From Montifringilla adamsi (Eukaryota > Chordata > Aves > Passeriformes > Passeridae): DNA of 64,000 nucleotides. A model generated the notes under the pieces. The model had not been told where the DNA came from and did no database searches. It was given only the letters and a program-made list of their open reading frames with translations. Positions 35,898-47,290 of the stretch are shown here, piece after piece (the stretch's first letter is position 1; each line of letters opens with the position of its first letter). A program made the position numbers and the translations under genes. The DNA lies in the NCBI GenBank assembly GCA_017590115.1, contig JAGGNK010012559.1:2277236-2341235 (forward strand), read 5' to 3'.

Positions 35898-38875
35898 CCG
35901 GCCCCTGCCAGCTGCCACTCGGCGAGTCGGAATGTACAGATGGATTTTGCGAATAAAAGCTGAAATATCTCCCGTGTGCATTTGTTCAGTGGCCATCTCC
36001 AGATTGCTGCGGTGTGGACCACTGGGAGAAGCGTTGTCTTTGCTCCTGCTGGTGGGCTGTAGGCCCGGTCACTTGTGCGCCCCACCTGATACTCGAGTTG
36101 GAAGGATTGGGTTTCTAGTTTAATGCTTGGCACTAAGTCCTTGAAGTGTGGCTGGGAGGATGAGATGCTCCTTTTCTGTACTGAGGAGAAATTACAGATG
36201 TGGATGGTGTTGCTTTGCAGCAGAATGGCTGTTTTTGCTGGCTGAGCCAGCTGATAGATTCCTAGAATGGCTGGAAAAGACTTAAAGATCATTTAGAGTT
36301 GCTTGGACAAGTGGGTGGTGACTCCTTCCAGACTGTGTGCACCTCTGATAGCTGGGCTGCAGCTCTCTGCTGCAGTTTTCTGTGCCACAAAGGCTCTAAA
36401 AATCAAACAGCCATTGCTCTCCTACTCTTACAGGGCTTGGATTTTCCTTTTTAAAGGGTTTCCAGCCAGTTCCTTTGCAGAGTTGAGGGGGATACCCAAG
36501 TGTTCCTTTCCTGCCCTGTAGTAATGGGGCTGTGGATGCTACTATTGCAATGGCTGAACCACTTTGAACTGTCAATGTCCCCAGTCTTGTTCCTTGCACA
36601 ACTCAAGACCAGTTGTTAAAGTCTCACCCTTTTGGTGGTTATGCCTGTACAGTCTGGGGATCTGGTCAAAAAATAATTGCTGGGGCTTTTCTTGAAGGTG
36701 GGAGAGCCTTGCTTAGGCTGTCAGCTCTGTGGCAATGGGCTGTTGGAGACCTGGAAGAACTTTGTTGCCTCTGTGTAGCTGCAGGTTGTAGGTAAGCAGT
36801 GAGTTTGGTTATTCAGAATAAAAGTAATTCAACCACAAGATAAGCATGTTCTAGGCTGTCAGTTCTTGTTGGGGGGTGTAGGCTCTGTGATACACACCAC
36901 TGTGACCTACAGTGTCCCAGTTACAAGTGGGGAGCTGTGTCCATCCCACAGATGAGGACTATCAACTCAGCAATTTCTGCAGAGCTTCACCAGGACCAGG
37001 TTTCTGTGTGATAAGCACTTTGCACTTGATGGCCAGAGGAACGTGTCTGTACATCCTCTCTGAGGGCTGTGCACTGCACTGGGAAAGGTGCTGTTGATTT
37101 AAGTCAGAGTACAGGAACTGATAATACCAGGGATGTGGAGTGACTGGGGCTTCACAGTCAGGATTTTCTTGGGAGTCTGTCCCAGCAGGCTCAGTTGAGA
37201 TTACTTCAATGCTTCTTGAGTATGTCACCCCCATTGCCCAAAAGACCCTGTTAAGTGTGGTCAGTCTGTGATTTTCTAGAAAATCCAGGTCAAAACCACT
37301 TATTTCTGCTAGAAGCCTGTTTTTTCTGTCTGGGCTGAACTGGCCAAGTGCTGTGATAATTTCCTTTGTAATGCTTTCTTAGTTCAGGTGCAGTCTGCCC
37401 CCTGCACCTTTCTGCAGCAGGCTCTCTATGCCTTGTTCAGGCACACAGGACCTGTACAGCAGCACAAGCTGCAGCTTGGCAGCTCAGGTCTCCCTCTGCA
37501 CTCAGCTGTGTGGTGCACCCTGCCTACCCAGGTTCCCTGGCAGGGTGACTGTGAACAGAGGTGCCAGGTGGCACAATGGGCCAGCCCAGCTACCTGGGTC
37601 TGCAGGCGAGGTCCTCAAAGGTCACCAAAAATGTAACAGGGCTGAGTTCTGCTTTTCTCATCCAGCTGACACTGAGCTCTCCATCCCACAGCAGGCAGGA
37701 GGGCAGCAGGGTGACCACCAAAGCTCTGGTAGGGACTGACAGGCTCTGCAGAGCACTGCACACTGCTGCTGAATGACAGTGCCTGTCACTTTGGGAGCTT
37801 TGAGGGCACATAAGTGAACTCCTCACATGAGAGCTTATTGACAGACAAGCACCTCTCCTCTGAGGTACCAAGAGATTACTTTCTGTATTGTGAAGAATGG
37901 AGGTTCTCAAACCCCACGTGTCACCTCACCTAGGCTGGATCCTCTGTAACTCTCCAAATAGGTTTTGTAGCTATTTGTGTAATACCCAGGGCTAGAGGCA
38001 GCCTCTGGGAGCATGAGTGTGAAAGCACAGAAAGACAAGGCCTTTCTCCACATGCCTGTCTCTGACCACGTGCTCTTGGGCTGATGAAGTTTGTTGATAG
38101 CCCAGGGTGATGTAGAGTTGCAAAGGTGAAAGTCTGGTGCAGAGCTGGTGAAGGATCTGCTAACAGTGAGTGGCCAGGCAATAACATGAGCAATGCCTGC
38201 TAAATACAAAATGATGGCTAGAGGTTAATCCTCCTTGACTTCATGCAGTGCTGGGCTCTAAACTAGCCACACTCAGCAAAGATGTTACTGTGGCAATTAA
38301 TGTTTCTATGAAAAATCTCGGCTTGCTGTTCAGGAAGAGCCAGACAAGCAAAAGGAAGGCTAGAAAATCATTAGGAGATGACTGAAAAGTAAAATCAAAC
38401 AGTGAATGCCCTACAGAACCAACAGACAATTCAGACCCATGATGGTGAATTGTCAAAAATTCTGGTGTATTTATAGAAAAATGATAATGTAAAACTAGAG
38501 AAATAATAGAGAAAGAAGAGACTCAGGTAAAGTTTCTCGAAAGAAGCCACTGAATAGCTTGGGACTCCTCAGTCAGGAAGAAGCTGAGCAACAAAAGTTT
38601 ATAATGTAAGTGAAAGGAGAAGGTGACAGGGAATTCTTTTTCCCAAGTGTGATGGGAGATATCTGCTAATTTGTGCAAGTAGAGGCCAGGGTCAAACCCG
38701 AGTGAACAGAGGTGTTTCTGCAGGCAATGTGTAGCTCATTGAAGCTCTTTCTGACAGTATAGGAGGTACATGGACCCTTGGGGATACCTGAACATTTCTA
38801 TATGGCCAAAATCACTGATCTGTGGCTCAGAAGGTCTCCTGATTCAAAGATTCCTGACTCAGAAACAGGGGAATG
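35898..38875. other. CITED4-STX12 intergenic DNA, left part
   Basis: No gene seen. A short stretch at about 36,256-36,300 (TAGAATGGCTGGAAAAGACT, then AAAGATCATTTAGAG) resembles a small reverse CR1 tail. A weaker CTCF-like core (reverse of GCAGGGGGCAGA) lies near 37,390. Confidence 0.5.
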
Positions 38876-38990
38876 TTTGTTTTGTTTGGGGGGGGTTTTT
38901 TGAGGTTGGTTTTTTTTGTTGTTTTTTTTTTTGTTTGTTTGTTTTTTTGGTTTTTTTTGTGTTTGATTGGGTTTGTTGGTTTGTTTTTAA
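38876..38990. repeat. T/G-rich low-complexity tract
   Basis: Degenerate TTTG, TTTTTTGT and GGGGGGG runs over about 115 bp form a low-complexity repeat. Confidence 0.9.
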
Positions 38991-39383
38991 TTCATAGATA
39001 CATTTTCCTTCAGTGATGTCTTCTGCCAATGAAATCCACAGGGGAGAAATCAAGGTCTTTGTAAGAAGCTTAAGCTCTCTAAGCTCCTCTTTATTTTAAA
39101 CCTGCCACCCCCTCACTTTGTTCTGTGTCCCCAAATTCCCAATAATTTCTTGTTAATCTTCTCCACATTAGCAATGATTTTGGAGCTCCTGAGATGTTCC
39201 CTCTTGAGTGTCTCCCTGTCTAAGAGCCACTGTGTGTTGTAGATTGTGATCACCTTTTTCTGCCCTGTTTCCAGCTTTATGGGATGGGGGAGGGAACAGC
39301 CCTGGTTTAAGCTGTAGATGGATGTGTCATAGATTTTGCCAATGCTATAATTAGGTCTGGTTGTTCTATATTTCAAACATCCA
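38991..39383. other. Intergenic, nothing recognised
   Basis: Non-coding sequence between a simple repeat and a CR1 fragment. No motif of note. Confidence 0.45.
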
Positions 39384-39530
39384 TCACAGAACCACAGAAA
39401 TATTTAGACTGGAAGGGACCTTTTGAGGTCACTCAGTCCAATCCCCTGCTCCAAGCAGGACTGCATTCAAAGGCACGGCAGGCTGCCCAGGGCTTTGTCC
39501 AGGCAGATTTTAAAAACTTCAGGGGATGGG
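39384..39530 (-). mobile_element. CR1 LINE 3' fragment, reverse orientation
   Basis: The reverse-complemented CR1 tail is clear: CACAGAACCACAGAAATATT, GACTGGAAGGGACCTTTTGA, CAGTCCAATCCCCTGCTCC, then GGCAGGCTGCCCAGGGC. Confidence 0.88.
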
Positions 39531-42500
39531 ATTTGTTTGGACCCTTGTTTTAGTTTTGGGAATCTGTTTCTTCATTTTTTAAACCCTGTATTGCTGGGTT
39601 TGCATTTGCCTCAAAAGTTTGGAGTGAGGAGTCCCATCTGCTCCTCTTCCTCATGCTGCCATCTTGGCACCTCAGTTTCTGCACCACTGTCTCCTCAAAC
39701 CTTTAGAGAAAAGCTTGTCTGAGTTTCCTTGAGCAGGGGTAAGCTTTGCTCTGTTTCTCTGCAGCACACTTCTGGGGATGGTTTGTGCCTACTCAAAACA
39801 GCCAAAGAATACAGTTTGTTCTTGCGACATCTTGACTTTGCCCATGAATCCTCTGGACTTCCACAGGGGTGAGGAAGAAAGGGGATTTTACAATTTACCT
39901 CACCCTAAAACTCCAAAGCACAGTTACTAAGAAATATTCAAATAGCTTTCATGTTCTTGGCTACAACAGAACTGTCTCAGATGTGGTTTTCTCCTCTAGA
40001 AAACTGGAGATGTTCCTGGTCAAATACTGACAACTTATAAAAATAAAACTATGGCTGTGCCTGAGGTCATCCTGTGCAGTTCCCAAAACAAGTCACAGCA
40101 CCTGCCTCAAATACAAGCTGGCTGCTAAGGATACCCATCCCACAAACACTGGCACCTGCAGCAGAGTGCAGGGAATGCTCTGCACATCAGCTCCAGTCCT
40201 GTCTTACAGGAAAGTCCCTCCCTATGTCCCAGCACTGCTCCTGGGGTGTATGGCAGAGGCAGGTGTAGCTCCCAAGGAAAGCATGACTCCACCACCCCCA
40301 ACTCCATCACAATCTGCATTTGGACAGCACTGAGCCCCTTGATTATTGCCTGTTGGCATGGGCTCCCTGACAATCACACTGCCAAGGAAAAGGAGCAATG
40401 GCAAAGACAAGACAAAGAGTCTCACAGCTGCCACAATGAGGCAGAATACCTTCAGATGAGGGGACCAGGCAGGGCATCCCATGTACCAGGTCTTTAGTTG
40501 ATCACAACAGAAACCAGAGTTAAGTCTGGCTGTGTCAATGCCAGAAACATCTGTCTTGTTCCCTCTTCCAGATCCTCAACTCACAAGCACATGCTGATGA
40601 GGATATATCTGAGATCCTGCATGTGATTTGTTACAGCTGGACTCTGCTGGAGTGCCTCTGCAACAATAACTGAGGATCCCACTGTGGAGTATTCCCAGAG
40701 AGAATTCCCACTTTGCTGAACCCAAGTCCCTAGTGCAGCAAGGATTCCCAGGAGCCACCACATGTCTCTGCATGAACAGGGATTAGGGAAAGCAGCTCTT
40801 TGCCAAATCCAAGTGATATTCCAGAGAAAAAGGATTAAACCCATAGTAAAAGCTGTGCAAGTGACTGCTTTCGCAAGCATCTGATCCCAACCCAATTCCC
40901 AGATCAGCCTTTGCCCTGAAGAAGAGGGAAAACAGGGTTCTGCACCTCAAGTCTTTGATAACATGCTGCTGTTTAGAAAGCCAGCGGTTACACTGTGGTC
41001 CATCTCAGCAGTATTTGATGCTGAGGGGCTCTTCTGGGGCATGTCGTTGTTCAGCACGTTACAACACTCCCGATTTTCAGATGCTGGTTACAGTCTGCCG
41101 TTAGGTTGCTTCATAATTGCTACACCAAGGTATGGACCAAGTCCTGCTTTTCCTGTTTCAACTGTAAATACAAAATTCAGTTGATTGCAAGGCACTGTAG
41201 TGAGTTGAGGAAAGTTTTGACAAGTCAGCCAAGTCCCATGTCCGTTGTATGTGTGCAGCTCAGAGGCAGTGGGACCTTTCCATGTGCAGGGGCTGTGCTG
41301 CATCCTGCAGCCTCCGGATGGATTATTATTTCCTTTCCAGATTTGCCAAAAATATCCCTGAGTTCACATTTCCAGGGAATTCTGCAAGTTCAGCCTGCTA
41401 CAAACATTCATGACCTGCTCATGACCACTGAAATACCAGGGGGGTGAAGAGACCTCAGTGCAACAGTTTTCTGATCTCCCACGCTGCTGGCTCTGATCCA
41501 CCCTCGCTGCTTCAGCTGCAAAAAGCAGATTTCCCCATGGAAATCTCGCTCTCCCTGCATGGCTGAAGAGCTGTGTGTCTGCCCCATCCTCTCCCCATCC
41601 CTCTGCACACCTCTGCCTTTCTTCAACAGCACAAAACAAACTCCAGAAGGGGGCAGAGGGTTTTATTTAATTCTTTAATTCTCAGCCAAGCCCCTGTGGC
41701 AGGTGTTTTGCCAGGTGCACTTCTGGGCCAGAGACACAACCAAAAGCCACCACATCCCTACAGGTGGCAGAAAACAGGTAATGATGCAGTACTCTGAGCA
41801 GTGCCAAGAGCAAACCTGGTTTGTCAAGAGGGCACAGCTAGGTAAGGAAAGGAACAGTCATTTTAATAGCTAAATATAGCTGTATCTTCCTCAGAATTTC
41901 TGGCAGGGTTCAAAAGAGGATCCCAGTGTCCCTGAAGGAAGAGGAGCTCAGCACTGCCCACAGAGCCACTGGCCTGTTGGGGCAAAAAACAGGGCGGGAG
42001 GGAGAGTGTTGCCCAGCATCCCAACACAAACTGGCTAAAATCCAAAGAAAGGCATTTCATGAAGGTAAGATTTGAAGGTGCCTATTTCTCTCCTTTCACA
42101 GGTCTTGGAAGGAATGGGTTAAAAGAAGGCGGCTGGTGAGGAGGATTGTAAATGCTCAATTGACCTTGCAGCTGGGAATAACTCTTGATAAAGCAGACCC
42201 GTGTTCCTCCAGCATGGACCAAGTTTTTGTACCTCTGTCTGGGTGTTGCTTTGGGGATCCCTGGGACAGCTCAGTAATGGGAATAAATTTGCTCTGTATG
42301 CTTGAGCCATGGGTTTGTGGCTGTCCTGACTGCCTGCCTGTGCTGACTCACACAACAGAGAAGCAAAGCTAGCCAGGGCTGTGTTTTAGACCTCTTGGAG
42401 CAGCCAAATCCCACCTCTGGTGTGCGTGGATGCAGTGAACACTGCACTGTTCAGCATCTTGGAAAGACAGAGCTACAAGTCCTCCTGATTTCTGCCCTTG

Positions 42501-43960
42501 CACCACGGGGATCTGCCCCTCTGGATAAGCCCAGCTGTGTCACACATTAAAGGCACGACTGCCACAAATGGCCAATTTCTCCTGCAAAGCCTTCGTAAGA
42601 TTTCAGGGCTGTGAACAGCACCAACTGCACAGCCAAGGGATTTAGGGCTGAATTAGGTACTCACTGGAGTTTGACATTTCCAAAGAGTTACTACAAGCTG
42701 TTAGTACTGGCGCGTGCCTCCAGCAGATGGGCAGCAAGACCTGCTCTATTCACTCCTGTCTGAAGGATCTCTGGGTGAGCTCAAGGCAGCAAAAGAAAAG
42801 CTGCAAGAGTCCCTGCCCCCCTGCAAGGGAAGGCTCTGCACCACAGGCTGTTTATAAATAGCCAGTTTCAGGAAAAGGCCCTTTCCGTTCTGGTGTCAGT
42901 ACGCTGTAAAGAATAAACAGCTTTCAGGGCTGAAAAAAGCCCTCCTCATCTTCCCATGCAAAACCTGCCTTCATGTGCTCAGCAAGCCCCAGCATTTAGG
43001 GCACAGCTGGGGTCCCCTCAGCCATCGGGGAGGCAGGCAGCAGACCCTGAGTCACATCCTCCACAGAAATGTTTGTGGCAGTTTTGACATGGTCACCAGG
43101 CAGAAGGCAGGCTCGTTAACACAGGATGTGCAATCAGGGCCCTCGTTTCTGGACTGCTGACCTGGGTTATGCTCAAGAGGGGTTGAGCATACTGGAATAG
43201 TGCCCAGGGTGTGAGGGCACAGCCTCTCATTAAAGATCATTACCACACTTCCACAAATCACCTGAGCTGGACTACTGGTTACATACATGGTATCCCAGAG
43301 GAAAAACAGGTGAATGCTCTGGCATTCAGTGTGAGACTGGCAACAAGAGAGCTAGGAGCAATGGGAGGGAGCCTGCAGCTTCTGCTCTGAGCACTGGGCA
43401 GCTCAGCCCAGCAGAGCCCCACCGGAACTTCCTTATGGACTTGTCTAAGTCAAAATAGCTCTCAGACCTCTCTAGTGAAGACACACTTTCTGGAATCTTG
43501 GCACTTTCTGAAAGCACACCTTGACTTTTCCTTTTGTCTTCATCCCTGGGAACCCAGGACTACTCTGATGCCCAGTGCAAAGGGGTTGGAAGGGACAGGA
43601 GAGAATTGCCATTGGTAGGGGTGGAGAGGAGGAACAGCCCTGTCTATAGCTGGGTCCATTGCCACGGCAGCATCTTGAAGTCAGCTCTTTGGAGTAGCCA
43701 GTAAAGCAGAAAAGTACGGACAGGGTGTGATCAGCCTGTCCTCCCCACGCCAGCGTGGCTGTCCCCAGATGAGGAGGGATGCTCAGGTGCAGCGGGGTGA
43801 TTGTTTGGGGGCCATCGGTGGTGACCTCGCCCTGGTACGGGCACCGCTAATCAGCCGTGGTGCTGATAGAGCCAGAGTGGGCAGGAAGGGTCCCCGGCAC
43901 CCAGAGCCACCCTGGGCCACCCTGGGCCCCTTGGGGACACCCGGGAACTCCCGCGGGGCG
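39531..43960. other. CITED4-STX12 intergenic DNA, middle part
   Basis: No gene or clear repeat. A MEF2-type element (TTATAAATAG) lies at 42,852-42,861 in an otherwise GC-moderate region. Short open frames are not supported by any other evidence. Confidence 0.45.
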
Positions 43961-43961
43961 C

Positions 43962-43978
43962 TGCTGCCCCCTCGCGGC
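43962..43978 (-). promoter_or_regulatory. CTCF-like motif upstream of STX12
   Basis: The minus strand of 43,964-43,977 reads CCGCGAGGGGGCAG, an exact fit to the consensus CCGCGNGGNGGCAG. It sits at the left margin of the G-rich minisatellite and has the same orientation as the motif at 35,881. Confidence 0.7.
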
Positions 43979-44016
43979 ACTGGGCGAGAACCACCGACCT
44001 GTCCGGCCCCAGCGCT

Positions 44017-44800
44017 GCGGGAGCGGAGTGCGGGGTGCGGGGAACGGGGAGCGGAGTGCGGGGAACGGGGAACGGGGAACGGGGAGCGGGGTGCGGGGTG
44101 CCAGGTACTGGGTACTGAGCTCTGGGTGTGGGGTGTTGAGTGCGGGGTGTCAAATGCAGGTTTTGGGGAGCAGGGATTTGGGTGCCAGATGCTGGGTACT
44201 GAGCGCTGGGTGTGGGGTGCTGCTGAGTGCAGGGTGTCAAGTGCGGGATGCAGGTGGTGGGGAGCAGGGTTTTGGGGTGCCAGATACTGGGTACTGAGCG
44301 CTGGGTGTGGGGTGCTGCTGAGTGCAGGGTGTCAAGTGCAGGATGGAGGTTGTGGGGAGCAGAGTTTGGGGTGCTAGGTGCTGAGTGCGGGGTGTCAAGT
44401 GTGGGATGCAGATTGTGGGGAGTGGGTTTTGGGGTGCCAGGTGCTGGGTAAGGAGCTTTAGGTGCAAGGTGCTGAGTGCGGGGTGTCAAGTGTGGGATGT
44501 GGGTTGTGGGGACCAGGGTGCCAGATGCTGGGTACTGAGCGCTGGGTGTGGGGTGCTGCTGAGTGCAGGGTGTCAAGTGCAGGATGGAGGTTGTGGGGAG
44601 CAGAGTTTGGGGTGCTAGGTGCTGAGTGCGGGGTGTCAAGTGTGGGATGTGGGTTGTGGGGACCAGGGTGCCAGATGCTGGGTACTGAGCGCTGGGTGTG
44701 GGGTGCTGCTGAGTTCAGGGTGTCAAGTGCGGGATACGGGTGATGGGGAGCAGGGTTTGGGGTGCCAGGTGCTGGGTGCTGGGTGGGGAGTTCATGGGCA
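44017..44800. repeat. G-rich higher-order minisatellite
   Basis: About 780 bp is built from roughly 10-bp units related to GGGTGCTGAGT. It starts with (GGGGAAC)n-like units and passes into longer composite repeats. The marker CCAGAT.CTGGGTACTGAGCG recurs at about 44,184, 44,280, 44,521 and 44,671, giving intervals of 96, 241 and 150 bp and showing higher-order organisation. The plus strand is strongly G-rich with many G3-G4 runs, and so has G-quadruplex potential. Long frames are open on both strands because the units lack stops. Cys/Gly-rich or Pro/His-rich translations are artefacts. Confidence 0.93.
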
Positions 44801-45199
44801 GAGTGCCAAGACCTGGGTGATGAGTGCTGAGGGTCCTGCGGTTCACAATGCTGGGGTGCCTTCTCAGAAGCAGATGCTGGCTCCCATCCTTCCCATGGTC
44901 ACGCTGTTTGCTCCAGAAACACAGGGATGTGTGGGCTATGTGTAATGGTGGTGATATCTTCACACTGTGCACCCTCAGAACACAGAGCAAGGAGCCAGAG
45001 CCCTGGGAATCCTCCTTGCTGAAGCAGAGCACACTGTAAGAACAACAGCACCATGGGGATTCCCACAACAGCTATTGCTGTCACTTTAACTCCTCCTGCA
45101 AAACTCCTTTCCTCCCCCACGAACTCCCCTGTCCCATCTTCCCACTCCCATTTATGTTGCAGGTTGGTATGAGTGTGACTCCCAGAGTGACATTGGGGT
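44801..45199. other. Intergenic, nothing recognised
   Basis: Non-coding sequence between the minisatellite and a CR1 fragment. Confidence 0.45.
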
Positions 45200-45430
45200 G
45201 GGCAGACAGGAAAGTTTCCTTTCCAGGGTCTCATCACCCTCACAGGGAAGAATTTCTTCCTAATATCCCATCTACCCCTGCCCTCTGACAGTGGGAAGCC
45301 ATTCCCCTTTGTCCTGTCCCTCCATCCCCTGGCCAAAATCCCTCTCCAACTTCCCTGGAGCCTCTTCAGGCACTGGAAGGCCACAATAAGGTCACCCTGG
45401 AGCCTTCTCTTACTCTATAACACAAGTTTT
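45200..45430 (-). mobile_element. CR1 LINE fragment, reverse orientation
   Basis: Reverse-complement CR1 blocks are evident: CACCCTCACAGGGAAGAATT, TTCTTCCTAATATCCCATCT, CCATTCCCCTTTGTCCTGTC and AAGGTCACCCTGGAGCC. The tail end is missing on the left side. Confidence 0.9.
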
Positions 45431-45829
45431 ATCCACGGCCCTGCTCCATATTTACCATCATTTTGACTTGGTGTGGATGCTTCTGAAATCAGAAATTTTT
45501 TGTTGTACTGAGCATTTCTGAAAGAAATATTTACACTCTTACTTTACACACACATACACTGACTTCTTAAGATCTCACAGGGCATGACCCCAGTTGTTTT
45601 ACTCACAGACTGGATGTACTTTCCTTAAAATACTGCAACTCCTGCACAAGGGAGCAAAAAGAGATCTCTTAAATTCCTTTACTCTTGATTTGCAAGCATT
45701 TGCATTATTGCTGTAGGATTGCTCGGTATTAGAAGCATGGCTCCTCCTGACCCAAGGCCAGGCTGTCACTGCAGCCCTCACCCTGGCAGGGCTCCTTTGT
45801 CCTGGATCAAGAACCCAGCAGGGCCATGG
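45431..45829. other. Intergenic, nothing recognised
   Basis: AT-rich non-coding sequence with no recognised element. Confidence 0.45.
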
Positions 45830-46299
45830 AAGTGCTCGGGGTGGCCAGCTGCCTGCTGAAATTCCGAACATCGCAGGATGCCTCCCAGACCCAAGGTGCC
45901 ATCTCCGGCAACTGTGGCTGATTTGACAGTGCCAAGTGCCTCCTGCAAACTGACATCAGGAACCTGCCCTGGTGAGTTTTGTTTCCTATGGAAAAGGGCC
46001 AGTGTTGGTGTTCAGGGGCTGTGCCCTGAGTGGGCTGCCACCTCCTAAAATTCTGAACGGCACAGGATGTCTCCCAGAGCAAAGCTGCTGCCACCAATGA
46101 CTCGGGCTGTACTGGCAGTGCTAAACATCTCCTCCAAACAGACATCAACACACTGTGGGGGTGAGTTTATTTTTATGGGAAAGGGCCAGCATTCGTGTCC
46201 AGGGGCTGTGCCCCAAGTTGGCTACCACCTCCCAAAATTCAGAGGATGTCTCCCAGACCCAGCCTGCCACCACCTCCAACTGGGTTTGCCCTGGCAGGG
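45830..46299. repeat. Tandem repeat with ~180-bp unit, about 2.5 copies
   Basis: Three diverged copies of one unit lie head to tail. The anchor GGATGYCTCCCAGA occurs at 45,876, 46,065 and 46,244, at spacings of 189 and 179 bp. Further shared blocks are CTATGGGAAAGGGCCAG, CAGGGGCTGTGCCC, TGCCACCTCC.AAAATTC and AAACAGACATCA. Copies differ by substitutions and small indels. It resembles a short satellite array. Confidence 0.88.
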
Positions 46300-46755
46300 G
46301 CCAGGCCAGGGCCTGCACTCAGCCTTGGTGAGGCCACACTGCGAGCACTGCGTTCAGTTCTGGGCCCCTCACTCCAAAAAGGACATTTAGGTGCTGCATC
46401 GTGTCCAGAGGAGGGCAACAAGGCTTGTGAAGGTTCTAGAAAAACATGTCTTATGAAGAAGTGGGTTTGCTTAGTCTTGAGGAGGCTTATGGGGGATCAC
46501 TTCACTCTCTACAAGTGCCCAAGAACAGGTTATAGTGAGGTGGGTACTGGTCTCTTCTCTTGTGCCTGCAGTAAGAGGACAGGAGGAAATGGCCTTGAGC
46601 CGAGACAGCGGAGACCCACATGAGATATTAGAAAAATCGTTCTGCCAGCCATTGGAAGGGGCTGTTCAGGGAGATGGTGGAATCACCACTCCTGGAGGTG
46701 TTCAAGAGACGTCGGGCAGGATGCGGCGCTGGGTGATGCTTTAGTGGTTGAGGGG
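46300..46755 (+). mobile_element. CR1 LINE fragment (3' part of ORF2 to 3' UTR)
   Basis: Classic CR1 blocks read on the plus strand: GGTGAGGCCACACTGCGAGC, GTTCAGTTCTGGGCCCCTCA, GTCCAGAGGAGGGCAACAAG, GGAGGTGTTCAAGAGACGTC, and finally GGTGATGCTTTAGTGGTTGA. The usual terminal octamer tail is absent, so the copy is truncated at both ends. It stops about 230 bp before the STX12 start codon, right at the edge of the CpG island. Confidence 0.93.
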
Positions 46756-46789
46756 TTACAATGGGAGTGCTGGGCGGACAATGGCAGTG

Positions 46790-47290
46790 GGGTGACAATG
46801 GCAGTGGGGCTGGATGCCGCCCCCGGCGTGCTCCCACCTTCCGCCACCCTCACTCCGCGCCTCTCTCCCCTCACAGCGGCCGCGCCGCCCTCGTTCCCAG
46901 CCCGCCCCCAGCGCGCAGGCGCGGCGGCCGCGCAGGCGCGGGGCGGGCGCTGTCAGCGGGGCTCGCGCTCGCTCCGGCCCGGCCATGTCGTACGGGCCGC
47001 TGGACCCGCGCGGCCCCGGGGCGCCGCCGCCGCCCCGGGACTTCGGCGGCATCATCCAGACATGCAGCGGCAACGTGCAGCGCATTGCGCAGTACAGTGA
47101 GTGCGCGGCCGGGGAGGGACGGGGCGGCCCGGCCCGGCAGCGCCCCGGGGCCGGTAGCGCGAGGGTGCGGTGGGAGCCGGGCTGGGCAGAACCTCCCCGG
47201 AGCAGGGCTGCCCGGGCCGGGCACACACGGCAGGCGCCGGGCGCGGTGATGCCCAGCCCGGCTGCAGGGCGGGGTGAACGCTGTGGGTGA
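46790..47290. promoter_or_regulatory. STX12: STX12 CpG island promoter with paired NRF1 sites
   Basis: A CpG-dense island surrounds STX12 exon 1. Two copies of GCGCAGGCGC, the NRF1 core, lie at 46,913-46,922 and 46,930-46,939, followed by GGGGCGGGCG. No TATA box is seen. This is a housekeeping-type promoter, and transcription probably starts near 46,940-46,970. Confidence 0.82.
46985..47096 (+). CDS. STX12: STX12 coding exon 1
   Basis: Encodes MSYGPLD, a Pro/Gly-rich stretch, [18 protein letters not shown] and the first base of a Thr codon. The donor is ACA|GTGAGT. The Pro-rich segment differs in length from the human one, while IIQTCSGN is conserved. Confidence 0.97.

Noticed and set aside
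37388..37400. Third CTCF-like site
   Set aside because: Only the GCAGGGGGCAGA core matches and the flanks do not, so it is too weak to list beside the two strong sites.
43851..44639. 262-codon minus-strand frame rich in Pro, Thr and His
   Set aside because: It is the antisense reading of the same minisatellite and has no supporting gene structure.
43727..44945. Long plus-strand frames encoding Cys/Gly/Val-rich repeats
   Set aside because: They are translations of the G-rich minisatellite. Several overlapping frames are open at once, so they are repeat artefacts.
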